A stretch of DNA of 64,000 bases from Azadirachta indica (taxonomy: Eukaryota; Streptophyta; Magnoliopsida; Sapindales; Meliaceae), in the NCBI GenBank assembly GCA_022749755.1, contig CM040441.1, positions 9,780,890 to 9,844,889 on the forward strand, written 5' to 3'. The notes below the pieces were generated by a model that did not search any database, had not been told where the DNA came from, and worked only from the letters and a program-made list of their open reading frames with translations. The position numbers and the translations under genes are program-made. Each line of letters starts with the position of its first letter. Within the stretch, counting starts at the first letter, position 1. Positions 1 through 11,700 of this stretch are shown here, piece by piece.

Positions 1-174
1 TAATGTCATGTTAAAAAAAATAAAATTATATTGAATCTCTCTTGAATTATAAATTCTTAATAAATTAAGAAAAGACTAATAATTAATACTTAATCTAAAA
101 ATATACTTAATAAAACTAAACTTAACAAAACTAAATAAGTATAATTTTAATTCTAACATCATTAATTTCTAATT
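1..174. other. AT-rich sequence abutting a truncated CNL
   Basis: Very AT-rich sequence with no reading frame and no similarity to the other CNL units here. It replaces the remaining LRR coding sequence expected for the minus-strand CNL pseudogene that begins at about 175. It probably marks a deletion or insertion breakpoint. Confidence 0.5.
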
Positions 175-3100
175 TGCAGAGCTTTGGAAAGCTTGAGACT
201 GGGACTACAACTCCGCACATTAACTGACAACAAGTTTCTCCAAAGAAGGAAGAAGCTCGGGCAATTTTTCAGACAATTTTGGACACCTCTGATGGAAAGT
301 TCACGGAGGCAAGGAAATATTCCAACATACTTATTTTCTTCTAAATCGGTTTCCCAACACTCCCCTTCTTGCAAATTCTCAAAGTGCAAAGTCTCTAATG
401 ATTGAAATGAAATGACTTTGAGCAATCCTTTCCATAAAACTCAAGCTCGATTGTTTTTGGCCCCATCATCTCTGTGATTGTGAGATGTTTTAAGTGAATT
501 CTACATCCCGAGTGAAGGCAAAGATTTACACCGTTCACAATTTTCCAACTTCAGAACCTCTATATTGGACAATAATCCATCTCCTATCCAAGATGGAAAT
601 TTTGCACCACCATACCATCTAATTGTGAGTCTTTTATATTAAATTTGATGAGGTTGCAGTATGTCAGGTATATTTTCTTCTACTGCTGCTTCTCATAAGT
701 TGCTAAAGTGAGCCCCCATTATAAGGTTAATGCTTTTAGATTTTGCTTTTCACATAAGTAGCTTTTCTTGCATCCACTGAATTAGTCAAACGCTCTAATT
801 CTAAAATACAAAGTCTTCCAAGGAGAAACTTCAAATTCTTCAAATCTTTTAAACCGGATATTCTTCCACCCTTGCCCACGATAAAACTAGATAAAGTTTC
901 GGGATTCTTTAATTTTTTCATTCCCAGTGGCATCTCTTTCAGCAAATTTGCACCTTTTATGTCAAGATGGCACAAGTTGATCAAATTCCTTAAGATAATA
1001 ACAATCCGTCAATAGGAAAATTTGCAAGTTAATAAGCTCGTGGACTCAGGTAAATTTCTTATCATAGTATTAGACAAATTGAGATACCTTAAGAGTCTCA
1101 ACTCCTTCATCAAGTCTGGTAATTGAGTTATACGGTATCTTTGTGAAGATAAAACCTTCAACTTTTTGAGATTGGGCAACAAGTCATGTACAACCAGATA
1201 AGTTATGCAACTTAAACCATCACGCCCTCTAATGAGTACTGACAAGAATGTTCTCAAATGTTCAACTTTATGAAAGACCTCTAATTTATTTATACCATCA
1301 TACTCACCACGAGTGTAAGAGGAATGATGAATCCTCTCAAATCTTCTCGATCGCTTATTGGCCTCCTATAACCTGAAAATGGTTTCTCCAGAAACAAATT
1401 GAGTCAAATCATGGACAAGGTCATGCATTATAAATTTTGAACTATCACTGTTTGAACTATCACTGTTTGATTGTTGAAAGACTGACCTTGAAACTAGCTC
1501 ATCAAAACACTCATTGCCCCAATCTTCTGGTTGCTTATCATTTCTTGATTGTTGAACAACACCTTCGGCTATCCACAAAACAACAAGTTCTTTCTTTCTG
1601 AATTCATAATCTTTGGGAAAAATTGCACTATACGCAAAGCATCTCTTCATATGAGTAAGAAGATCATGATAACTCAATCTTAACACTGGAAGAATCTCAT
1701 TTTATGGAGGAAAATCCAATATGCTGTTGTTCAGTATACAGTCGCAGGCATCATCTCTTTTTGAGCGCAAAAGACTGCCAAGGGTAAGCCTCCGCACTTT
1801 CCAACAACATTATTACCAAATGATTCTAAAATTTGATGTGCTTTAATATCTCTACCTTCAAATGCATGCTTGATGAGCACAGACCAGCAACCGTCATCAA
1901 ATAGATGCTTTAGATTATATTGCTCCATTTTTCCCATCATTGAAGCAACATCTGAATTGCGTGTGGTGACAATAATCTTGCTTTTTGTTGCCCCAGCCAT
2001 AAATGGAGACTTTAGGATTTCCCATGAGCTATGGTTCTCGTTCCAAACATCATATAAGACAAGCAAGAATTTTTGTCCATCAACAGCCTTTTTCAATTGA
2101 CGCTGCACTTCGTTTAAGGTCTTCAGATCACAAGGTTCGGGGTGATTGATTCCAGAAGTGCCCTTGAAATGTTCAAAACATCAAAATCATTGGAACACAA
2201 ACCCATCCTTTTATGTCGAACTTGAAGTTCTTCGCCGCCTTGTCATTGTAAACCTCCCGAGCAAGCGTTGTTTCTCCAACCCCTGCCATGCCTACAATTG
2301 GTATTACATGAAAGTTGGCATCACTTAAAACCATTTCAAGTATTTTCATCTTTCCCGCAGACAGCACTTTCTGTTGGCACACTTGAGCTAGGCGGTCTAC
2401 TATAACGTGTCGCCAATTTGAAAGCAGAACCGCCGAAAACATAAGAGCAGGAGGGCGCGCAACTCACACAATAAGTGTGCACAAGTTCTAGACTTGCCTA
2501 CCTTTTCGATTGAGAGTGCTTATTCGCAGATAAACAGTACCCGCACGAACAGTGAACCGAGAGCGGGATGGTGAGACAGAAGGCGTGCGGGCCTGAGCAG
2601 GGCATGTCGAGAGCATGCCCGGTTTCCTACCATACCTAGCACAAGGGGAAAGCAAGTGGGCAAAACATGAGGGGCAACTTAGCAACCTAACATGGCTTGC
2701 TTAGTTGTGTGACCCAATAAGCCCAAATTTAGAGTTAGTGGTGATAGATGGGATTTTTATGCAATTATTTGTACATGGATTTATTTTGGCCATTGATAAT
2801 GCTTTGTATAATTAGATCATGGCCATTCATTGTAAATATATGCAGATTAGATTTAAAATTAAATTTAAAATTTGGTTGCTAATGAAAATCTCCAATGCAT
2901 ATATGCAAGTATTGTGTAAATGAGAAAAAAAGAAGCCATTCTTCCATTCCAAAAGATGCAGTACGTGGGTTTCTTTCTCTCCTGCAATTTCAATTGTATT
3001 TTCTTCACTTTGACAGTGCATTGCTTCTCCACTCACGCCAACACACACACACACACAAAGTGATCTTGGGTTAAAAAGGCTTACTTGATTCTGTTCTACA

Positions 3101-3657
3101 AGCTGAATTAAGTGCCGCACGTAGTCGGATTCTGCCTTCAATTTCCAGCACGTGAACACTATGCTGTGTGGTGGCTGATGTGCCCCTAGGATTCAATTTC
3201 AATCCAAGTGCAATCACCTTTGCATAGAGTTCTTCCATGCGGCTAGTGATACGTTTAATCTTGGAGCTCATACTGATACTGAACTTAACAGTACTTGGAT
3301 TGAGGCAACTGACACAAGTGGGAATTAGGTTCCGAACTTTGCTAGGGCTAGCCTCTTCATGTTCTACATCAATTTGCACTTCAAAGTTTCAGTTGTAAAC
3401 TCATCAAGAATGTCCTCAGCATCATAAGCCAAGTCTCGCAGATCGTCCAGCCAAATCTTCGCAGCCCTGTCTGTCAGCCGCTTCTCTTCTGCATCACTGA
3501 GCACAGCCTCAATCATTATCAAACCATTCTCCCACTTTTTGAGCTCTGAATCCACTCCTCCATGAATTTCACGAACAGAGTTCAGCAAATCAGGGGAAGC
3601 TAACCGTTCAAAGAAAACCTGAAAGAAAGCAGAGAGTAAAAGCTCTCCCACAACCAT
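175..3657 (-). pseudogene. CC-NBS-LRR pseudogene, minus strand
   Basis: Remnant of a cytosolic CNL immune receptor of the I2/R3a/RPP13-like-1 type. The start Met is at 3657 (MVVGELLLSAFFQ), followed by a coiled-coil domain with a YDAEDILDE motif (EDVID equivalent). NB-ARC pieces lie near 2440-1730: the P-loop reads GMAGVGETT, with the invariant Lys changed to Glu; kinase 2 reads LLVLYDVW instead of LLVLDDVW; TTR and GLPLA remain. The MHD motif (FIMHDLVHDL) is near 1430, with broken LRRs from 1260 down to about 175. Several frameshifts and stops separate the pieces, and an insert of about 0.75 kb lies between the CC domain and the P-loop. It is the only CNL on the minus strand and is cut off at its 3' end. 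Certain as a CNL remnant; non-functional as read. Confidence 0.92.
2405..3150. other. Insertion inside the CNL pseudogene
   Basis: In the intact paralogues the CC domain runs directly into a Pro/Ser linker and the P-loop. Here about 0.75 kb of unrelated sequence lies between them. The minus strand of the insert has a short (TG)n run near 3041-3056, an AT-rich part at 2700-2930 and a more GC-rich part at 2470-2690 (a 65-codon open stretch rich in Ser, Arg and Pro, not recognised). No terminal repeats or clear target duplication could be fixed by eye. It may be a transposon fragment. Confidence 0.55.
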
Positions 3658-4437
3658 GGTGTCGTTCTTGGGAGAGAAAGCAAAGGAATTGGGACGGTTG
3701 GAGAAAGAAAAGGATATTGAGAGTAAGCAAAACAATTATCAGGTTTTTAATTGATACAGAGAAGTAACCGGAAACAAAGATTGATCACCCAAGCTAGGAG
3801 TGACTTTAAGTAGCTTTTGTTTCTTGGTGAAGCTAGGAGTACTGTTGACTCCACCATCAGTGTACGTAGCGCACAAAAAGTTTTGTTATTGTTAAGATAA
3901 TAACAAATTGACAATGAACAGATCAAGTGGAGGCTGTGTTTATTCTTCTGATGCTACGCTCTTGGTCAAGCCGTGATTAGTGTTCCAGCCAACTGGCCAT
4001 CAATTTCATTGTTTTCACTAATAACGTATGCTTCCTCAATCATAATCAATTATATTATGGAATAATATTTACTGAAAATTGAGTGGTAAAAAGATTCTAA
4101 TTATATAATATATATATATTGTTAAATGCAATTAAAATACAGTGCAACTTCAGTTTTACAAATTAATTTCAGAAGCTAAATCTGGCAGGAAGACAGTTAA
4201 TTATGGTGGCAAATTATATTTGTAAAATTAATTGTGGGAAACAGATTCTGGAATATTCTTCATAGAAACACATGTAAGTGCTTTAGTTAATAAAAAGAAT
4301 GGAAAAGTACACTATGAACTAAAAAGAAGACAGCTTTTTTTTTTTTTTTTTTTCTCAAAGTCGAAGTTTTACATTGATTCTGGACATTTGCAGTAGCTTC
4401 CTAGAAATTGTTCCAGGGTTTCAAGTTTTACATTGAT
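3658..4437. other. 5' flank of the minus-strand CNL; no gene seen
   Basis: Upstream sequence of the minus-strand CNL pseudogene. It includes a poly-T run of about 20 bases at 4336-4354 and otherwise unremarkable AT-rich DNA. I see no gene or clear regulatory element. Confidence 0.4.
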
Positions 4438-5335
4438 TCAAGTCTTACGCTTGAGAGTTCTCATCATTAAATTAAGCAGTGAAGCTACCATGCCTCGGCC
4501 TGTCTCTTGCTTGCCTCTTGACTGATAGACAACATTCTCTGCTTCACTTTGTCTTTTCAATTCTGGCACGTACTGTGTTCCATCCTCCAGCTTAATGGTG
4601 TCATTTGCCACATTAATTCAGATTGAATGGATGCAAAAAACATGTAAGTGTCATTTAGAGAATCAATAAGGCATCTTGAATCTTCCGGGGTATTCCTTCA
4701 ACTGTTTGAAGCTGTGCATCAACAAACTACTTTTGCTGCTTCAAAATTGCAATGACATTACTGTATATACAGGAGGACATAAGCCTGTTTGGAAGATAAC
4801 CATTAGTGTCAAAGGACTTCCTGGATTGAAAGGCTTTGGAGCTAATGTCCCTCTATTTTGTCTCTGGGACATTATGCTTCTTCAAGTCTTTCCACTTTAA
4901 GTCTCCAGCTATATAAGTTGGGTTTGTTCAGTTACACGCAAACAAAGAGAAAATGGGGTGAAATGAGAAATCTATGAAGATGCATAAACCAAAAACGTAA
5001 GAAAAAAGGGTGAACTGTGAAAGAAAAGTACAACAGATGCTTCAGCCAAAAACGTATAAGACTAGAAGTTAGCAGCTATTCGATTATGGATGATTTACCC
5101 CCTCAAGCAAATGATTTTCTTCTGAAGATATCTTTCTTGCAGGGGACGAACTTCTAATGTTTCATCTGTCTTCCCTTTCTTCTTCTTTCACTGAGCTTTT
5201 GGTAGTCGACTGCCATCAATATGTACGTGCACAAAAGAGCATTACTTTAGAGATGCGGGATTGCTCAGTTGCTTTATGTTAGCCCCAACTATTTCAACTG
5301 ATACTTCTACCTCAACAAAGATATGAGGTGTCATG
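4438..5335 (-). pseudogene. Exon-like remnants of an unidentified sequence
   Basis: On the minus strand a series of open stretches looks coding. In reading order they are: 5325-5235 with VEVEVSVEIVGAN; about 5210-5070, a Lys-rich piece (KKKKGKTDETLEVRP); about 4900-4850 with LKKHNV; 4840-4750 with NPGS-like sequence; 4750-4640 with FVDAQLQTVEGIPRKIQ (one stop inside); and 4614-4438, about 58 open codons with GTQYVPELKRQSEAEN, ending in TGA. I do not recognise the family. Similar blocks recur on the plus strand downstream of other CNL units (about 19.15, 41.8, 48.2, 54.6, 55.8, 59.75, 61.4 and 61.7 kb), in a consistent order where more than one is present. They may be a decayed gene or non-coding UTR exons. 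Confidence 0.4.
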
Positions 5336-5975
5336 TTAAATAAAGTGTTAGCCCTTCACCAAACTAAATTATGGATCATCTTGTTAATTTGGAAACATTA
5401 CCTGCAGCGTTAAATGGATGTTGATGTTCACTACTCTCAAAGCTCCACTTATTCTCCTCCCTGTTGCGCTGCCCTCTTGATTACTAAACATATCTTATTG
5501 ACTTCTAGAAGACCGTAGGGGAACCAATAAAGCGGCATTGCAACATTAAATTCCTTTCAGAAGTTGGCAAATCAATAATGAAAATTTTATGGTAGAGCAA
5601 GAAATTCCTTCATAAGAGCATCATCTGGCGGTTCTGACAATTATATTTGCCCTGAATTTTTTTAAAATAATTTTAATTTGAAATTTACAAATGTAAAGAG
5701 TAAAGCGCAGTTATAGAAATTTATTGTGGAACTTGAGAAGTCCTTGCGTTGATTCTGGAGTTCTTGTACGGTTTTCTATCAACAAAATTCCAAAATATTG
5801 TTTCCAAAATGTTCATACATAATGGGGCTAAATTCTAATTAATTAGAATAATTGTATTATAATTATTACTTTATGGAGACAATCCTAACTTTTTAAACAT
5901 TAAAAATCTCTTGCACTATGGTACAAGTTCTATATTGTCACTAACGTAAAGTATTAATACTAATCATACAATTCT
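5336..5975. other. Intergenic, nothing recognised
   Basis: AT-rich sequence without a supported gene. The boundary between the inverted (minus-strand) CNL block and the LTR-led plus-strand block must lie in or near this stretch. Confidence 0.4.
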
Positions 5976-8308
5976 TGTAATACCCGAATTTTTACAGTAT
6001 TATGTAAATAATACAAATGATTAAAAGTTTATGAGAAAGTATATTTACTTTTGGTGGAGTTTACTTATTAGGGATGAATACGTATATTTTTGAAAAGAAT
6101 GGAATTATTGGATAATAGAAATTTTATTATAGGTCAAAAATGTAGAAGAAAAAGTTAAGAGAATCGAGTGATACTTTACATAATGTGCAGTTTAGGTTAA
6201 GCGAGTTTATAATTAGAGTTCTTATTCTCTTCGGCTGTCAAAAAAAAAAAGGAGAGAGAAAGAGAAAGGAAAGAGGAAAAGAGGGAAAATCAAAGGAAAT
6301 TAAAAAAAAAGAAAAAAGATGTATCTTAACCTATTTCCTATTCGAATATCTTTTAGGTAAGTTCTCTTGGAAATAAATTACGTCTTTCTTGTGATTTCAG
6401 ATGATCCTAGTTATATATTACATATTTGATTGATGGTTAATAGGATTAGAATTTTATAGAGTTGTCTCAATAGTCTGTCTAGTGATAATTAAAATATAGA
6501 TTTTTGTGTAGTTTATACTAATAATCTTTTAAGATATTAAACTACATTCACTAAGAAATTTATAGAATTTTATTTTGTTGCAATCAGTTAAAAAATCAAT
6601 TTTAATGATTTTTCAAACGTTACTTTGTTGTTCTGAAGAACAACAATTTTTGCTATAGGTCCGAAAATATATAATCATTTGATCAATCAAATGATCTTCA
6701 AATATTCTAAAAATTGACATATTTCTTTATATACAAGTTTATTGATATTCTGCAAAGCTTCATGATTTTTGGATTTTTATAAAAATTGTGATAAATTTTC
6801 GAATCATTGAACTAGAAATATGGAAATTTTAGGATAGTTTATCTGCACTCGAAAAGGAAAATATTTTAAAAATATTTTTAATGTCTAAATATTATGAAAT
6901 TTTTTAATAAAATATTTTTATGTGTCAACAGCAATTCTCTATAAAAATTTAGCTTAATGTAATTGGTAGATTGAAAGTTAAAAATTATTAAATTGATGAT
7001 GTTTAGTAAAAAACTGAAAAGACAGATTATGAATATATAAGTTTAAGACTTTATAATGTATAGTTTTGGACTTGAGTAAATTCTTAAACTTTCATTAGTT
7101 AAGGTGTGAAGAGTTCTAAGAACAAGGATTATGATGTTGTAATTCAAAGGATTCTATAATGTAATAAAAGTTATTAGTAAGTAGTTAAAGGAATTGTATA
7201 TAGGAAGTGAGATCTAAAAATAAGTTGTCCATAGTTTAAGATTAATGAATTAATATAGTTTTGATTAAATTATACTTTGCTATGAATAGGGGGATTGGAA
7301 TCTTTGAATACTAGAGGTAGCGTAAAAGTTTTGGTTCAGTACATGTAAGTAGATTTACATATGACGTGTTCTCTGTTAATCTTCAAAACTATTGTAAGCA
7401 TGAGAGAATTTCATAACAAAATGGATAATAATTTTAATGATTAAATAGTTATTTTGAAGAAACCTTTTCTCAAATTATTGAATATTTTGTATGGAATATA
7501 CATGGAAGATAAATGTTATCGGTTATCTTACATGAAATGTCGTATTTTATAAACTGTACTGTTTTGGCTTATTGTCCGTAGTGATTATTTTTATTACTGT
7601 TATTCATTATCGACTGGCTAGCTACATTACTATTATGCACTTACTAATTGTTAATGATTGGATTTTCGAGGTATATTGTACTGTATTGTGATAAAAGAAA
7701 CACCAAAATATTGGTGATATTACAAGACATGAATTTAATGATTTTGTTAAGTATTTTTGTTAAATGTTTCTTTTTATAAATTAGTTTTATTAAAAGATGT
7801 GATTATGCTTACATATTATCAAATACTTTTCTTTGAGTAATGATTTCATAGATAATTATTTTGTAATTTAAATGATTTTTAAGCATTAAAAGTTATGTAT
7901 GAATTTACTTATTGAGTAAGTGGCTCACGTCTTACCAGTTGATATTTTATATATTAAGTTTGTGTTTAGGGTGACGAGATGCTAGATTTGCTTTGAAGAT
8001 TAGTGTTACGATTTATGTGCTCTTTGTAAATAAGTCAGTATTGTTCTTATCATTTTATATTTATTTGGTATTGTAAATAAATAGTTTAAACTCTATTAAT
8101 TATTTTTGGGCTAAACTTATAAGGAATACCTTCTTTAAAGGTGACATTTGGGTTGAGATTCTACTAATATGTTGATTACACATGTTTTGAGGTTTGATAC
8201 TGTATTTTGGAAGAATTTGTGAATTGTAATATAGAGATAGATTGAATTTTTTGGAGATGTGAGTATCATTATAAATCTTGTCATGTTATGACAAAATTTG
8301 GGGTGCTA
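5976..8308 (+). mobile_element. Probable solo LTR of a retrotransposon
   Basis: The stretch starts with TGTAATACCCGAAT, a form typical of plant Gypsy-type LTR starts, and ends at AAAATTTGGGGTGCTA, a form often seen at LTR ends. It is about 2.3 kb and carries no gag or pol coding. The flanks read attct before the start and gttct after the end, a possible 5 bp target duplication with one mismatch. The right part, from about 7140, recurs at 31321-32485 in front of another CNL. The evidence is the termini and the duplication; no internal domain confirms the family. Confidence 0.5.
6240..6318. repeat. Homopurine tract
   Basis: About 80 bases almost entirely A and G on the plus strand, built of poly-A and (GGA/GAAA)-like runs, lying inside the probable LTR. 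Low-complexity DNA. The open frame across it is compositional and not a gene. Confidence 0.8.
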
Positions 8309-8724
8309 AAGTTCTAACTACTATTGAATAAGATATAGAAGGATATTTGTTAATTAAATAATTTCTTATACACACGCACACACACACATTAGTGTAGTTT
8401 TGTCTATTAACTACTTGAATTATCTTGTTCAATGCAATGAAAATAAAATGTAAGGTGGCAGCAGGCAGGCGCGTCACTATCGCTGCAAAATTCTATTTCC
8501 ATTTTCTTTTAGTTTGCTTTTACGTGGCCGATTTGTCTTCTTGTATACCCATACTATGCTGTTCAACCTAATCACTATTGATTAGCAGTATTATGACTTC
8601 TGGTTCTGGTAACCAATTCTCAATATCCCTCGAGTAAACCACTTTCTATTTTCGTTGCTCTTATCCTTTTCATCTTCTGCTATTCTGGTTTCTTTTGCCT
8701 TCTTTCCGGCGAACCAACCAAGCC
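8309..8724 (+). promoter_or_regulatory. CNL 5' flank/promoter, duplicated
   Basis: Sequence between the LTR end and the CNL start codon, closely matched at 32486-32888 upstream of the CNL at 33.0 kb. The match ends at GGCGAACCAACCAAG. In the second copy about 110 bases of pyrimidine-rich leader follow before ATG, whereas here the ATG follows at once, so this copy has lost part of its 5' UTR. No TATA box could be assigned with confidence. Confidence 0.5.
8368..8390. repeat. (CA)n microsatellite
   Basis: Short imperfect CA repeat in the CNL 5' flank. A shorter version is found at the equivalent place (about 32548-32562) upstream of the CNL at 33.0 kb, so the repeat predates the duplication. 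Confidence 0.8.
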
Positions 8725-11700
8725 ATGGCTGTAGGAGAGCTCTTACTCTCTGCTTTCTTTCAGGTTTTGTTTGATAGATTGGCTTCCCGTGATTTGCTCA
8801 ACTTTGTGGGTCAACTTCAAGGCAGCGTTGATTCTGAGCTGAAGAAGTGGGAAAACACTTTGATGATCATTCAGGCTGTGCTCAAAGATGCAGAGGAGAA
8901 GCAATTGATGAATGAGGCTGTGAAGATTTGGCTGGACAATCTCCGAGACTTGGCTTATGATGCTGAGGACATACTAGATGAGTTTGCCACTGAAGCTTTA
9001 AAGCGCAAATTGACAGCAGAACATGATCAGGCTGGTACTGGGAAATTTTGGAATCTTATTCCTAATTATACCAATTGTTTTAATCCAAGTACTGTTAAGT
9101 TCAATATCGGCATAGATTCCAAGATTAAAACTATCACTACCCGCTTGGAAGAACTTTGTAAACAAAGAATTGAACTTGGATTGCAATTGATTCCTGAAGG
9201 GACAACTCTTGCACAGCAAAGACTGCCCAGCTCGAGTGTTCCAACGGAGCGTGCTGTCTACGGAAGAGATGAAGATAAGGCTAAGATACTCGAAATGGTT
9301 TTAAGTGATGAAGCAAGTGATCCCAGCTTTTGTGTGATACCAATTGTAGGCATGGCAGGTGTCGGAAAAACAACGCTCGCTCGAGAGATCTACCACGACA
9401 AGGCGGTTGAAGATTTCAAGTTTGACATAAAAGCATGGGTTTGTGTCTCTGATGATTTTGATGTTTTGAATATTTCAAGGGCACTTCTGTAGTCAATCAC
9501 CTCTCAACCTTGTGATCTCAAGACGTTAAATGAAGTGCAGGTTCAATTGAAGAAGGCTGTGTATGGACAAAAACTCTTTCTTGTCTTAGATGATGTTTGG
9601 AACGAGAACTACAGTTCGTGGGAAGTTCTAAAGTCTCCATTTATGGCTGTGGCACCAAAAAGCAAGATTATTGTGACGACACGTCATACAAATGTTGCAT
9701 CAACAATGGGAACCATTGAACAGTATAATCTTAAGCATCTATCTGATGAAGATTGCTGGTCTGTGTTCATCAAGCATGCATGTGAAGGTAAAGATATTAG
9801 AAGTTATCAAATTTCAGAGGTGTTTCATAAGAAAGTTGTTAGAAAGTGCGGAGGCTTGCCCCTGGCGGCAAGTACTCTTGGTAGTCTTTTACGCCGTAAG
9901 AGAGATGATGAGTGGGAAGATATACTGAACAGAAATATATGGGATTTACCTCAACAAAGTGGCATTCTTCCAGTGTTAAGATTGAGCTACTATCATCTTC
10001 CATCACATTTGAAAAGATGCTTTGCCTATTGTGCACTTTTTCCAAAAGATTATGATTTTGAGGAGAAGGAACTTGTTTTTCTGTGGATGGCTGAAGGTAT
10101 AATTCAGCAATCAAAAAACAATAAGCAGCTAGAGGATTGGGGTAGTGACTGTTTTCATGATCTGGTGTCGAGGTCAATTTTTGAACATTCAAGTAAATTT
10201 ACTCATACATTTACAATGCACGACCTTTTTCATGATTTGGCACAATTGGTTTCCGGAGAAACAAATTTCAGGATGGAGACTAATGAGCAAATTAGAAGAT
10301 TTCAAAGAGCCCCTCATTTTTCTTATACTCGCGAAATTTATGAAAACAAAAATAAGTTTGAGGTTTTGTATGATGTTGGGCATTTAAGAACATTTTTGCT
10401 AGTACCCGTCAGAGGAAGCGTTACAAGTAGTAGCTACCCAAGTTTTGTGGCTTTTTCTGATTTGTTGACGAAGTTTAAAAGGCTGAGAGTATTATGTGTA
10501 AGAAATTATTACATCAGTGAGTTACCTAATTCAATAGGAGGATTGAGACATATCAGATATCTTAATTTTGCTGGCACTAGGATCAGAAGTTTACCTGAGT
10601 CAACAACCTCATTGTTAAACTTGCAAATTTTGATATTAAGAGATTGCTATCGTCTGTTGAAGTTACCGTCCAACCTGAGAAATTTGATCCATCTACGCCA
10701 TCTTGATATAATGGGTGCAAATTTAATAAGAAGAATGCCTTTGGGGATGAAGGAGTTAAAGCATCTGCAAACGCTGTCCAATTATATTGTGGCCAAGGGA
10801 ACCGGATCCAATTTGAAAGATTTAAAGAATCTAACATTTCTCCGTGGCGAGCTTTGTATTTCAGGTTTAGAGAATGTGAATGATTCTTGGGATGCAAGAG
10901 AAGCGGGCTTATGTAAGAAGCAGAAGTTAGAAGTATTGCTGTTAGAATGGAAATCTGAATTTGACAGTTCAAGGGAAGAGTTAGTAGAAGAAAATGTACT
11001 TGGTATGCTCCAACCTCATGAAAGTATAAAAGAGCTGACAATCAGAAACTATGGGGGTGGAAGATTTCCTTTTTGGATAGGAGATCCATCGTACTCCAAA
11101 ATTGAAGTGCTTAAATTAGAAAATTGTGAAAATTGCACAACATTGCCTTTACTGGGGTTGCTAGATTCACTTAAACTTCTCATCATCAAAGGGTTGACGG
11201 GACTAAAAAGCATTGATTTTGAGATTTTTGGGGAGGATTGTTCAAATTCTTTTCAATCATTGGAGACTCTTCGTTTTGAGAATTTGCTAGAATGGGTGTA
11301 TTGGAAGACCATCAAAGCGAACGAGCAGGCTGCAGTATTCCCTCGCCTCCGTGAACTTTCTATTGTGAAATGTCCCAAACTCTCCCGAAAGCTACCTGAT
11401 CATCTGACTTCACTGGAGACACTTGTTATTAGTAAATGTGCAGATTTGGTAGTTCCAGTCTCAAGCTTCCCGATGCTCTGCAAACTAGAAATTGCTGAAT
11501 GCAAAGGAATGGTGTTCAACAGTACTCCAATTGACTTTACGTCTTTTAAGAGTATGACTATTTCAAATAATTCGCTAAATATATATGGATGCAAAGGGAT
11601 GCTATACAGTAGTCCAACGGAGTTGTTAAGACCTGTGACTATTTCAGATATCTTAGAGTTTTCAAAATATTTGAAGCTAGGATTTCAGACAGTAGAAACT

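Noticed and set aside
2488..2685. 65-codon minus-strand frame rich in Ser, Arg, Pro and Cys
   Set aside because: Lies in the insert within a pseudogene, unrecognised and without start context or neighbours. Reported only as part of the insert.
4676..4900. 74-codon plus-strand frame
   Set aside because: Antisense to the coding-like blocks on the minus strand, which have better support from recurrence.
6185..6376. 63-codon Lys/Glu/Arg-rich frame
   Set aside because: Encoded by the homopurine tract inside the probable LTR; compositional artefact.
5976..8308. Search for gag, protease, reverse transcriptase or integrase around the LTR
   Set aside because: No such coding was visible on either side, so it is called a solo LTR and not a full element.
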